Source of the DNA: Weissella muntiaci
GTDB taxonomy: Bacteria; Bacillota; Bacilli; Lactobacillales; Lactobacillaceae
Direction of reading: 5' to 3'
Assembly: GCF_008107635.1 (NCBI RefSeq)
Contig: NZ_SDGZ01000003.1
Location: 1-64,000, forward strand
Length of the DNA: 64,000 nucleotides
Shown: positions 1-7,478 of the stretch, in pieces
Layout of the letters: each line of letters starts with the position of its first letter
How positions within the stretch are numbered: position 1 is the first letter of the stretch
Made by a program: the position numbers and the translations under genes
Notes under the pieces: generated by a model
What the model saw: the letters and a program-made list of their open reading frames with translations, nothing else
What the model was told of the DNA's origin: nothing
The model's database searches: none

Positions 1-1
1 T

Positions 2-616
2 AATGTAATTGTTTTTAACCAGACCGACTGCCTTGAAGATGCAATTAATCAATTAAAATCATTACGTGACAAGACAACTTGGTTGAATGGCAATTCAAAA
101 CGTATTAGTACGATGAATAACCAAATTAGGTTCTTAAACATTAAGCGAAATAATATTCTAGATGAAGAATATAAACAACTTGCGCATCAACTTTTAGATA
201 ATAACAACGTAGTTGTGTTAGAAAATCTTGATTCTAAAGACATGCGGTCTGTCAAAAGAACTAACAAAGCTGCTAATCGTAAATTAGCTAAAGTAAAACC
301 GTATGCATTGCAGTCTTTCATAACATCATTAGCAAATAAAACTGGTAAAACTCTAGTTAAAGTTGATGCGTACAAAACATCTCAAGTTGAATATGGTACT
401 GAATTTGAACAAAAACACAAATTAGATGAAAAAATTGAATTATCAAATGGTGAAATAGTTCGTGGTTGGAAATCACTTACTGGCGATAATTCAATTGTAA
501 TTCGTGATCTAAACGCCGCTAAAAACATCTTAGCTTGGGGTGTGAACCCTGAAAAACACATTAAATTAAAAGACTACCCGAACCTAAAGCCAAGTAGTCT
601 AGTATCAGTAAATTAG
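2..616 (+). CDS. tnpB: IS200/IS605-type TnpB (OrfB), C-terminal part; 5' end lies outside the window
   Basis: The frame is open from the first bases of the window, so this is the C-terminal ~204 residues of a longer protein and the TTG at 83 is not a real start. TnpB is the RNA-guided endonuclease of IS200/IS605 elements. The RuvC-II block with its acidic residue (VVVLENLDSKDM) and the RuvC-III block (IVIRDLNAAKNI, with Asp) are both intact, so the visible part is not an obviously dead nuclease. All four zinc-finger cysteines are absent: the usual CxxC after 'TSQ' is replaced by VEYG, and the second pair is also missing. The last codons contain an inverted repeat (AGACTAC 571-577 / GTAGTCT 594-600), as expected if the omega-RNA overlaps the 3' end of the gene. 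The family call is firm. Activity cannot be judged without the RuvC-I region. Confidence 0.85.
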   Translation, partial: NVIVFNQTDCLEDAINQLKSLRDKTTWLNGNSKRISTMNNQIRFLNIKRNNILDEEYKQLAHQLLDNNNVVVLENLDSKDMRSVKRTNKAANRKLAKVKPYALQSFITSLANKTGKTLVKVDAYKTSQVEYGTEFEQKHKLDEKIELSNGEIVRGWKSLTGDNSIVIRDLNAAKNILAWGVNPEKHIKLKDYPNLKPSSLVSVN

Positions 617-841
617 TAATAATATGGGCGTGACAGAACCTTGTCGTCCTTAAAGACTATAAGAATTAACCATTTGCGTATCAGTCTGAGCATGCAAAAT
701 GACTGCGATTTGGTTAATTGAGTTCCATTTTTGGAAACCACTACGCAAGTAGTGCATTGTCTAAACGTTTTGGTGAATTAGAATTACTGTTTAGTAATTA
801 GAATCGCCGAATCCCGTGACTTTAGTCATGGGAGAGTTCAA
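617..841 (+). ncRNA. Candidate omega-RNA scaffold / right end of the IS200/IS605-type element
   Basis: This non-coding tail follows tnpB and is rich in short hairpins: GGGC..GACA / TGTC..GTCC near 625-650, CACTAC-GCAA-GTAGTG at 739-754 (GNRA-type tetraloop), and an AATTACT/AGTAATT stem near 782-799. It ends in the subterminal hairpin CCCGTGAC-TTTA-GTCATGGG (813-832) followed by TTCAA (837-841), the usual layout of an IS605-family right end. In characterised TnpB systems the omega-RNA comes from this region, and its guide is the flanking DNA past the right end. That is family knowledge; transcription here is inferred. Confidence 0.6.
813..841 (+). mobile_element. Right-end hairpin and terminal bases of the IS200/IS605-type element
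   Basis: An 8-bp stem (813-820 / 825-832, one G-T wobble) has a TTTA loop and is followed by GAGAG and TTCAA. Subterminal imperfect palindromes are what TnpA (Y1 HuH) recognises in this family. The element boundary is placed at about 841. The left end and any tnpA are outside the window. Confidence 0.7.
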
Positions 842-861
842 TTCTTAGGTTCTTTTGTCGC

Positions 862-1629
862 TTATTTGAGGTAGGCGCTATAAAACATATCAGCTGCCAG
901 CAAAAGTGCACCAATAATAATGATCCATCGTAAGATCTTCTCTGGTAAGCGTCGTGCGATAATCGGTCCAACATACCCTCCGATGATAAAGCCAGCTCCC
1001 ATAAAGATTGCTGCGCGCCAATCAATATGGCCAAAGAAGATGAATATTCCGGTAGCAATCAAATTGGTTAACCCCATCGTAACGTTCTTGAGGGCGTTGG
1101 CGGTTGTCAAACGAATTCCTTGTGTTGCGGAAAAGACTAACAACATGAAAATACCGCTTGCAGCCCCAAAGTATCCACCATACGCACCAATAACCAAAAT
1201 TGCTAGTAAGCTCCAAAAGCTTTTTTTCACTGATGGATTGTTGTCAAGACTCCCTACAACGGCTTGTGCCTTTAAATGAGGTTGTACAATAAAGAAAATT
1301 GCGACAATTCCAATCATAAATGGCGCGATCTTTTCAAAGATTCCACTGGGAAATGCTAGCAAAAGGATACAACCGATGATGCTACCAACTGCGGCAGTCG
1401 GTAATATCCAGAGTAGATCACGCTTATTATATTTTAATTCTTGCCGTGAGGAGACGGTGGCACCTAAGCCAGAAAAGATTAAAGCGGCCGTATTCGTAAC
1501 ATTGGCAACAATTGGTGATAAGCCGGTTGCTAAAAGAATTGGATATGAAACTAATGAGGCCATCCCCGTCACAGTTCCCAAAATCCCTGCAACAATGCCG
1601 GCAATGAACAGTCCTCCAATAACTATCAA
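862..1629 (-). CDS. TauE/SafE family sulfite/organosulfur permease-like membrane protein
   Basis: This 255-residue, highly hydrophobic protein has about eight membrane segments in two similar halves, as in the TauE/SafE (DUF81) family. Glycine-rich segments recur in each half (residues ~13-24 GILGTVTGM and ~148-160 GAYGGYFGAASG). The family exports or imports small anions such as sulfite and sulfoacetate; the substrate here is not deducible. The start is a TTG at 1629, preceded by TAGGAG at good spacing. The stop lies only ~20 bp from the end of the upstream-oriented IS element, so the gene's own terminator is not visible and may have been displaced by the insertion. It stands alone on the minus strand. 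Confidence 0.85.
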   Translation of the reverse strand: MIVIGGLFIAGIVAGILGTVTGMASLVSYPILLATGLSPIVANVTNTAALIFSGLGATVSSRQELKYNKRDLLWILPTAAVGSIIGCILLLAFPSGIFEKIAPFMIGIVAIFFIVQPHLKAQAVVGSLDNNPSVKKSFWSLLAILVIGAYGGYFGAASGIFMLLVFSATQGIRLTTANALKNVTMGLTNLIATGIFIFFGHIDWRAAIFMGAGFIIGGYVGPIIARRLPEKILRWIIIIGALLLAADMFYSAYLK

Positions 1630-1814
1630 TATTTTTTCTCCTAACTTTGGATTTGAGTTTATTTTTATATAAAATTGAAATAAGCCTAAAAATCATTTTA
1701 ATATAAATGCTTTCGCGATGAAAGTAGTGAATGCATGTGCTGGCATGAGATTTTCGATTGTGACAAGACTTTTACAAACACACAAAAAAATATTCAGCTA
1801 ATACGGAATGTTCA

Positions 1815-2636
1815 TTACGGCCTTCGATATACCAAATTGATTATCATGTAAGTAAGTGACCCTAAGCTAAGCACCATGCCAAGAATTGTCCAGATAGACC
1901 GCTGCTCCCTGTGACTCGTTTTAGGAAGTAACTTGTGTCTTGACTTAGTACTTGGTTTAAAGTTGCTCACTTGCATGTCGGAATGTCTCGGTAGGATATT
2001 TTCAGGCAGAGCGGTGGTTAACTTACTGGCGGGTGTGGTCATGGCGTGCCTTGCCGAGGTAACTGGAGGCTTGCTTTCAAGACTTGGCTTTAATGGAACC
2101 TGACGATCTACCGGCTTTACAGGCTCGGCTGGTTCGCTTGGGGTTGGTTGATCTGTTTCCGGCTGATTGTTAGAATCCGGAATCACCGGTGCTGAAATAA
2201 CATTCAACGTTATCCGCTGGGAATAAGTTGTTGCCGCTCCACGGACCATAAATGATATACCCATGTATCCGGGTGTAATTGCTTGATCGGTCGTCAAGGT
2301 AATCGAACCAGTCCCATCTTGATTATTTACTGATGATACCGTGATTCCGGGGAGTTGATTCCATGCCAAGTCAAGTTTAGTGATGTCGCCACGGCCATAA
2401 TATTTAATAACATAATTGAGCTGAACCGGTTCATCACTCGATAAGGTTATCACTCCGGAATTAATGTTCGAGCCTAAATATTCCTTGAATTCTAGACTCG
2501 AAGGATATAATTCTTCGTTTTGCATAACTGTTGTTGAATTGCTCGTGTCTGCATAGAGTTTGTCGGTCATCAATAGTAACCCTGAGATTAAAATAAGAGC
2601 AATGGTACCAATGCACGATATATTTCTGTTTAGCAT
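1815..2636 (-). CDS. Sortase-anchored-like surface protein with proline-rich stalk (LPKTS motif)
   Basis: The start is taken at the ATG at 2636, which follows AAAGGA; the longer frame begins with a TTG inside a basic stretch. The 273-residue product has a signal peptide (hydrophobic ~6-25, likely cleavage after LYA), a beta-rich domain of ~120 residues of no family I recognise, and a Pro/Glu/Lys-rich stalk. It ends with LPKTS, a ~20-residue hydrophobic segment and a basic tail (YRRP). LPKTS differs from the consensus LPxTG in the last position, so sorting may be weak or use a different sortase. No sortase gene is present in the window. Function is unknown; cell-surface location is well supported. 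Confidence 0.75.
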   Translation of the reverse strand: MLNRNISCIGTIALILISGLLLMTDKLYADTSNSTTVMQNEELYPSSLEFKEYLGSNINSGVITLSSDEPVQLNYVIKYYGRGDITKLDLAWNQLPGITVSSVNNQDGTGSITLTTDQAITPGYMGISFMVRGAATTYSQRITLNVISAPVIPDSNNQPETDQPTPSEPAEPVKPVDRQVPLKPSLESKPPVTSARHAMTTPASKLTTALPENILPRHSDMQVSNFKPSTKSRHKLLPKTSHREQRSIWTILGMVLSLGSLTYMIINLVYRRP

Positions 2637-2703
2637 ATGGTCCTTTCTTTTGCGTTTGCAGTGCCTAGACACCAACTATAAAATAGTTTAATGACCATAA
2701 TCC

Positions 2704-2744
2704 ATAAAAAAAGAACTAGCGAAACAAAATGTTCGCGAGTCCTT
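2704..2744 (-). terminator. Rho-independent terminator of the flavoprotein reductase gene
   Basis: A 13-bp stem with wobble pairs (2711-2723 / 2732-2744) is followed on the minus strand by a run of seven T residues. It lies just below the stop at 2755. Confidence 0.8.
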
Positions 2745-2754
2745 GATCGAGAAT

Positions 2755-4122
2755 TTATTTTAGTTCCTTAAGGTCATTCAATAAGAAGAATAACATTTCA
2801 CTTGAGACGGGATGTGTATACGTCATGTTCATTAGCGATGTATATGGTAATCCCTCGCGCATCACCAATTCGATTAAGTTAATGACTTCTTCAGCGTTAT
2901 CAATGTACAAGGTTGCACCGATAACTAGCTTTGAATCAAGGTCGACGAGTACCTCCATGAAGCCAGTCTCGTCCCCCGTAATTCTGGAGCGTAAAGTATC
3001 ACCAGCATCTAAATGGCCAATTCCGACATGTTTTCCAGAATGGAGTGCTTCATCTGAGGTCATCCCAATTCTGGAGAGTGGTGTATTTAGAAAAACGGTT
3101 GTGGGGAAGACGCTTTGTTCACTTTCGACGCCGATCTTGGCATCGCCGTAAATATAATCGGTGATAATTCGATTATCAGATAGTGAAATAGAGGTAAACT
3201 GTGGTCCGCCCTTTACATCGCCTTCAACAAACACATTTGGAACTGACGTTTCGAGATGGTCATTAAAATCGATTCGTCCGTCAGTTAGCTTGATGTCAGT
3301 ATTGTTCAAATTTAGACGATCAATATCAGGTTTTCGACCTGTTGCAACTAGAACGGCGTCCGAGGTCACATTCAGAACTTGGCCGCTTTGCATGTTAATT
3401 GAAATATCTGCTCCACGATCGGTATCCTTAACATCAGTGACTTTGGCATCGGTTAGAATCCTGATGCCACTGGCTTCCAAATTAGCTCTAACATGATCTG
3501 CGACTGCTCTGGTTGCCGCGGGCATAAAGTTTTGTGCGTTTTCGATTAGAGTAACCTTTGAGCCGAAGTTATTATAGATCGTTGCAAATTCTAGACCAAT
3601 TGCTCCTGCTCCAATGATTACCAGCTTATCGGGTAGTTCCTTCAGATTCATAATTCCGGCGCTATCAAAAACTCGTTTATTGGAAGCAAGTCCGTCGATA
3701 TTAGGCATGATTGGCTTAGAGCCAGTGTTAATAATAATTCGGGTGCCCTCGTAGTCTTTGGACTCACCATTGGGAGATGTGACGCGAACTTGATGATTGC
3801 CTATAAACGAGCCAACGCCGTTGATTACCTTAGCTCCCCCATCGGCAATCATGTGATACCCAACATTTCTAAGTGTTTCAACTGTCCACTCTTTTTCAGT
3901 GATCGCATTACGATAGTTTTCTCGAGGTGATTGTCCTGGTGTTTTCTTTGACATGAAGAGGAGCTTTTTTGAGGGGATGCACCCTTCAGTAAAGCATGTC
4001 CCACCATATCTAGAACTCTCCGCTTCGATACTTAGAACTGTTTCTCCATGGCTTGTAAACGTATTTGCGAGAACTTTTGGTCCTTGCCCGAAGCCGATAA
4101 AAATATTATCATATTTTTCCAA
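2755..4122 (-). CDS. FAD/NAD(P)-dependent disulfide oxidoreductase, RclA-like
   Basis: This 455-residue class I pyridine nucleotide-disulfide oxidoreductase has an N-terminal FAD Rossmann motif (IGFGQGP, residues 9-15), the redox pair in GGTCFTEGCIPSKK (Cys43, Cys48), an NAD(P) motif IIGAGAIGLE around 165-175, and the C-terminal THPVSSEM motif carrying the catalytic His (~437). The IGFG opening and lack of lipoamide-type signatures fit the RclA / hypothiocyanous-acid-reductase branch better than lipoamide dehydrogenase or glutathione reductase, but this subfamily call is inference. The start is a TTG at 4122 behind a strong AGGGGG site. A TetR gene lies 143 bp upstream on the same strand, and thioredoxin and GAPDH follow further upstream, suggesting a thiol-stress role. 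Confidence 0.8.
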   Translation of the reverse strand: MEKYDNIFIGFGQGPKVLANTFTSHGETVLSIEAESSRYGGTCFTEGCIPSKKLLFMSKKTPGQSPRENYRNAITEKEWTVETLRNVGYHMIADGGAKVINGVGSFIGNHQVRVTSPNGESKDYEGTRIIINTGSKPIMPNIDGLASNKRVFDSAGIMNLKELPDKLVIIGAGAIGLEFATIYNNFGSKVTLIENAQNFMPAATRAVADHVRANLEASGIRILTDAKVTDVKDTDRGADISINMQSGQVLNVTSDAVLVATGRKPDIDRLNLNNTDIKLTDGRIDFNDHLETSVPNVFVEGDVKGGPQFTSISLSDNRIITDYIYGDAKIGVESEQSVFPTTVFLNTPLSRIGMTSDEALHSGKHVGIGHLDAGDTLRSRITGDETGFMEVLVDLDSKLVIGATLYIDNAEEVINLIELVMREGLPYTSLMNMTYTHPVSSEMLFFLLNDLKELK

Positions 4123-4265
4123 AATAATACCCCCTGAACTAAAATGTCCATGATTGGATTGAACTACTGATTTGATTATATTCGGATGGTCCTTACGACT
4201 TGATTAAGTAACTCTTAAGAGAACCTTAGATTTGCGTACAATAATTGATGATTCTAGGCTGATAA

Positions 4266-4820
4266 TCAAATTAATTGCAGAACGTCATCGAATAGTTTAT
4301 TCAAGCGAACGTAATAACCATTCACGTTTGCCATGATAATCTTTCCCACAACCATATCAAACACGCTTTCGTAACGGTCAATGTTTCTTTGATCGCATTC
4401 TGATTCAAAGGCGGTTGATAAATCCTCAGAAATATCATCGAGTAATTCGTTAATTTTGTTTCTGGTTGCTTCCCCAGTGACAATTCGGTCTTGTAGCATC
4501 AGCAACAAAACATAAAGCTCGCATCCGCAGTTATTATGTTGTTGTCCCTCAAGCAGAAATTCAATAATTTTATAGATACGGTCTCGATTAGCGACTGTAT
4601 TCTCAAGTTCCTTTTTTAATTCGTTATATTCTGCGGTTTTATCTTCAATGAAGGTATTTAGAATGTCGTCCTTACTATCAAAGTAATAATATATGTTACT
4701 TTTAGAAATATTTGCGGCATCGGCAATATGTCTAATTGACAGCGCCGAAATCCCTTTTTCGAAGATTAGATTAATTGTTGTTCGTAAAATAAGCGTCTTG
4801 GCCTCATTATATGTTTCCAT
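4266..4820 (-). CDS. TetR/AcrR family transcriptional regulator
   Basis: The protein has 184 residues with an N-terminal helix-turn-helix at ~24-47 (ISALSIRHIADAANISKSNIYYYF), typical of TetR repressors, and a divergent ligand domain containing a Cys-Gly-Cys pair near 97-99. A strong AAGGAGGGGG site supports the ATG at 4820. It is upstream of, and in the same direction as, the RclA-like reductase, so it is the likely regulator of that gene and of itself. Its upstream region contains an inverted TAGTTA/TAACTA pair and a 13-bp perfect inverted repeat. The Cys pair could sense oxidants, but nothing in the sequence proves it. Confidence 0.85.
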   Translation of the reverse strand: METYNEAKTLILRTTINLIFEKGISALSIRHIADAANISKSNIYYYFDSKDDILNTFIEDKTAEYNELKKELENTVANRDRIYKIIEFLLEGQQHNNCGCELYVLLLMLQDRIVTGEATRNKINELLDDISEDLSTAFESECDQRNIDRYESVFDMVVGKIIMANVNGYYVRLNKLFDDVLQLI

Positions 4821-4846
4821 TACGCCCCCTCCTTTTCGTCGATGAG

Positions 4847-4869
4847 TAGTTATTAAAATCGACTAACTA
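4847..4869. promoter_or_regulatory. Candidate TetR operator (TAGTTA ... TAACTA)
   Basis: An inverted repeat with 6-bp arms at 4847-4852 and 4864-4869 lies 27-49 bp upstream of the TetR start. The position fits autoregulation. Inferred only. Confidence 0.4.
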
Positions 4870-4899
4870 TTTGTTCATGTTATACCATCTAATATGTCT

Positions 4900-4935
4900 T
4901 GCCAAATTTAATCTCTTGCGATATTAAATTTGGCA
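4900..4935. repeat. Perfect 13-bp inverted repeat (TGCCAAATTTAAT arms)
   Basis: Arms at 4900-4912 and 4923-4935 match perfectly around a 10-bp spacer. There is no T-run on either side, so it is not a standard terminator. It lies between the TetR promoter region and the thioredoxin operon terminator. It could be an operator or an mRNA hairpin. Confidence 0.6.
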
Positions 4936-4991
4936 TTTGGTTAACCGCTTACCTAATTGGTAAAACAAACCATCATTTCAACCAAGACCAA

Positions 4992-5028
4992 AAAATAAGA
5001 ATGCCTTACCATTGGGCATTCTTATTTT
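4992..5028 (-). terminator. Terminator of the hydrolase-GAPDH-thioredoxin operon
   Basis: The hairpin AAAATAAGAATGCC (4992-5005) / GGCATTCTTATTTT (5015-5028) has A/T-rich flanks and lies below the thioredoxin stop at 5108. Confidence 0.75.
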
Positions 5029-5107
5029 CGCTGGTATCATCCATAATGAAAGCTATTCCTGATGGCCCACGAAATGATATTAACTAGCCTTGTTTAAAAT
5101 GTACCGA

Positions 5108-5425
5108 TTAGTTATCGGTATGTTTCTTGATGATGGCTTCTAGTGCATCCGCTGGGGTATAGCCAGTGATTCGCTCAACAATTTCGCCATCCTTTTTCAC
5201 GATCAAAGTGGGAATTGCCATGATCCCCAGTTCTGAAGTAGTTTTTGGATTTTCATCAACATTTAATTTGTTGAAGCTAACATTTGGAAGGCGGTTTGAG
5301 ACCTCTTCAACAACGGGCGATTGCATTTTACAAGGACCGCACCAAACTGCCCATAGATCTGTTAATGTTACACCAGTATCCGTCTTCTCTTTGAAGTTTG
5401 TATCCGTGATATCTTCTACTGCCAT
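5108..5425 (-). CDS. trxA: Thioredoxin
   Basis: This is a 105-residue thioredoxin with the active site WCGPC (residues 28-32) and the cis-proline loop AIPT (~71-73). It reduces protein disulfides in the cytoplasm, normally fed by thioredoxin reductase; no reductase of that type is in the window. The ATG at 5425 is chosen because AAGGAGGAG precedes it at ideal spacing; an in-frame ATG ten codons upstream has none. It is the last gene of a unit with the GAPDH paralogue (33 bp gap) and the cysteine hydrolase, ended by a hairpin at 4992-5028. It is probably one of several thioredoxins in the genome, so the trxA label is generic. Confidence 0.9.
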   Translation of the reverse strand: MAVEDITDTNFKEKTDTGVTLTDLWAVWCGPCKMQSPVVEEVSNRLPNVSFNKLNVDENPKTTSELGIMAIPTLIVKKDGEIVERITGYTPADALEAIIKKHTDN

Positions 5426-5458
5426 TTGATTCTCCTCCTTGATGAAATAATTCATTTA

Positions 5459-6469
5459 TTATAATTTAGCCATATATAGCAAGGTTCTGATCATATTTGA
5501 TGCAAAGCCATGCTCGTTGTCATACCAGGCGGCGGTCTGAACCAGCTGATGCTCGCCGGCTGTGATGACCTTGGTAAGACTTGGATCAAAGACGCCACCA
5601 TGCGAGTCACCGATGATGTCAGATGAAACAATTTCATCTTCGCTGTAGCCAAACGCGTCATCCGAATATTTCTTCATCGTACTGTTGATTTCTTCTGCAG
5701 TTACCTTTTTCTTCAACGTGGTCGTTAATTCAGTAACCGATCCAGCAACAACACCTACCCGTTGGGCGTGTCCATCTAACTTTCCTTCAACTGATGGAAT
5801 CACAAGCCCGATTGCTTTAGCAGCGCCGGTTGACAATGGAACAGTGTTACTAGATGCTGTTCGGTTAGCACGTGCACGAGATCCCTTTGGCCCGTCAAGG
5901 ATTGCCTGTGATGCAGTGAATGCATGAATCGTGGTCATCAGACCAATTTCGATACCAAATTCCTTTTCAAGGATATCAGTCATCTTTGCTAAGGAATTAG
6001 TGGTGCAAGATCCTGCCGAGACGATTTGATCATCGGGCTTGAGGGTATCTTCATTAACACCATAAACAATTGTCGGAATGACGCCTGCTGGTGCAGAGAT
6101 TAGAACCTTTTTTACGCCGGCATCCAAATGCGCCTTGGCCTTCGCTTCTGATGTGTAGAAGCCTGTCGATTCGAGGACAACTTCAACATCGTCGTTATCT
6201 GCCCATTTCAAATCAGCTGCGTTCTTTTCAGAATAGACATTGTAGTGCTTGCCATCAACAATGATGCCATCGTCGTCCGAACTGATCTCGTTTGGCAAGG
6301 TTCCGTGCGTACTGTCATATTTTAGTAAATAAGCCAACATTGCTGGATTTGTTAGATCGTTGATAGCAACGACCTCTATTTCCTCGGCAGAGTCTTGTAA
6401 TTCCATGATCCTTCTGAATAAAACTCGGCCAATACGGCCAAAACCGTTAATTCCAACTTTAACTGTCAT
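5459..6469 (-). CDS. gap: Type I glyceraldehyde-3-phosphate dehydrogenase (paralogue-like)
   Basis: The 336-residue NAD-dependent GAPDH oxidises glyceraldehyde-3-phosphate to 1,3-bisphosphoglycerate. It shows GINGFGRIGR at 7-16, the catalytic Cys155 in SAGSCTTNS and His182 in TTIHAFT. The second cysteine of the usual SCTTNC motif is Ser, and the usual RVPTP segment reads RVGVVAGS, as in some divergent lactic-acid-bacterial enzymes. It is not next to pgk or tpi but is sandwiched between a cysteine hydrolase (17 bp) and thioredoxin (33 bp), so it is more likely an accessory copy than the main glycolytic gene. Co-expression with thioredoxin fits an enzyme whose active-site Cys is oxidation-sensitive; this is inference. 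Confidence 0.9.
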   Translation of the reverse strand: MTVKVGINGFGRIGRVLFRRIMELQDSAEEIEVVAINDLTNPAMLAYLLKYDSTHGTLPNEISSDDDGIIVDGKHYNVYSEKNAADLKWADNDDVEVVLESTGFYTSEAKAKAHLDAGVKKVLISAPAGVIPTIVYGVNEDTLKPDDQIVSAGSCTTNSLAKMTDILEKEFGIEIGLMTTIHAFTASQAILDGPKGSRARANRTASSNTVPLSTGAAKAIGLVIPSVEGKLDGHAQRVGVVAGSVTELTTTLKKKVTAEEINSTMKKYSDDAFGYSEDEIVSSDIIGDSHGGVFDPSLTKVITAGEHQLVQTAAWYDNEHGFASNMIRTLLYMAKL

Positions 6470-6486
6470 TATATTCCTCCAACTAT

Positions 6487-7107
6487 TTACAATTCTTCGA
6501 TAATCTGTTTGGTTGTGTACACTTCTTCGGATAAAAAGCCAAAGTTTGTGAGTGCGGCGTCATACGCTGCTTGTCCTGGTGCTCCAGTGGAGTCAGCAAC
6601 GACATACGTATGGAATCCTTGTTCAATCAGTGCGCGTAAATGGGATTCGACACAGAGATTTGCGTTCATTCCACCTAAGATTACAGTGTCAATGCCATTT
6701 TTTCGTAATTGCAATGACAAATCATTTGATTCTGGCCCGAAGATTTTGTGAGGACTTGTGATGATGACATCATCGTCAATCAAGGCTTTAAACTCCTCGA
6801 TGAAATCTGAACCAGAACCTGGAACAATCGGCTCATATTGGTCGTTTCTATGGAACATTCCACCGTCCAACATAAGCATTTCACCCTTTGCACCAAAGCG
6901 CCAATTTGAATCATGATTATAGAAATAATGCGGTGAAACAAAAATTTTATACCTTTGTTTTTTGGCCGCCTTAACAAGATCAATCATATTTTCAATGGTA
7001 TGATACTTTGACAATATGTCCTCGGTCAGACCGAAAACACGCCCAGTTGGTTTTAGAAATTCAACCTGTGGATCGGTTAATACGATCGCAGTTCTTTGAT
7101 TATCCAT
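6487..7107 (-). CDS. Isochorismatase-like cysteine hydrolase
   Basis: The start is set at the ATG at 7107 behind GGAGGGGAG, giving 206 residues; the upstream extension of the frame lacks a ribosome site. The catalytic triad of the family is visible: Asp12 (VLTDPQVEF), Lys121 (SPHKIFG) and Cys152 (MNANLCVES). Members hydrolyse isochorismate, nicotinamide or other amides; the substrate is not predictable. It is the first gene of the operon with GAPDH and thioredoxin, so it may act on a redox-cofactor-related compound (nicotinamidase-like enzymes belong to this superfamily), but there is no direct support. Confidence 0.8.
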   Translation of the reverse strand: MDNQRTAIVLTDPQVEFLKPTGRVFGLTEDILSKYHTIENMIDLVKAAKKQRYKIFVSPHYFYNHDSNWRFGAKGEMLMLDGGMFHRNDQYEPIVPGSGSDFIEEFKALIDDDVIITSPHKIFGPESNDLSLQLRKNGIDTVILGGMNANLCVESHLRALIEQGFHTYVVADSTGAPGQAAYDAALTNFGFLSEEVYTTKQIIEEL

Positions 7108-7275
7108 GTAGCACTCCCCTCCGATAAAATTCGGCATCTGGATGTGATGCTGACCTAAACTTATAACGAAAAGATATTTATGTAAATATTTCAAAGGGGC
7201 TTTCAGGACGCTTGTCCTATTTTGGATAAAATTTGAAATCAAGTATTTAATTGTAGAAGCACAATGCTATCAAAA

Positions 7276-7298
7276 AGGCGAAGCAAAAAGCTTCGCCT
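7276..7298 (-). terminator. Terminator of the dehydrogenase/small-ORF unit
   Basis: The perfect 9-bp stem AGGCGAAGC / GCTTCGCCT (7276-7284 / 7290-7298) is followed on the minus strand by a T-run. Confidence 0.85.
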
Positions 7299-7307
7299 GT
7301 AATATCG

Positions 7308-7478
7308 CTATTTATGGGCCTCAATCTTGAATGTAAACCCATCCCCTAATAATATGCCAGAAGTGCGCGTTTTGATGTATGACTCGGCTTCTGACCTGGT
7401 CACATTCCCCAATACGACTTTGTCTTTAGTAAAGAAACTCCCCATCATAATTACATCAACATGCTTTCTTTTAGTCAT
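7308..7478 (-). CDS. Small conserved-looking protein of unknown function, coupled to the upstream dehydrogenase
   Basis: The start is placed at the ATG at 7478, six bases after GAGGTG, giving 56 residues (MTKRKHVDVIMMG...). The start overlaps the stop of the upstream dehydrogenase by 8 bases, so translation is probably coupled, and a terminator follows at 7276-7298. The protein is basic and soluble and has no motif I recognise. Being framed by a ribosome site and a terminator within a defined operon supports it as a real gene. Function unknown. Confidence 0.6.
   Translation of the reverse strand: MTKRKHVDVIMMGSFFTKDKVVLGNVTRSEAESYIKTRTSGILLGDGFTFKIEAHK

Noticed and set aside
83-616. TTG at 83 as the start of the TnpB gene
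   Set aside because: The frame is open to the window edge and matches the family upstream of this codon, so the gene begins outside the window.
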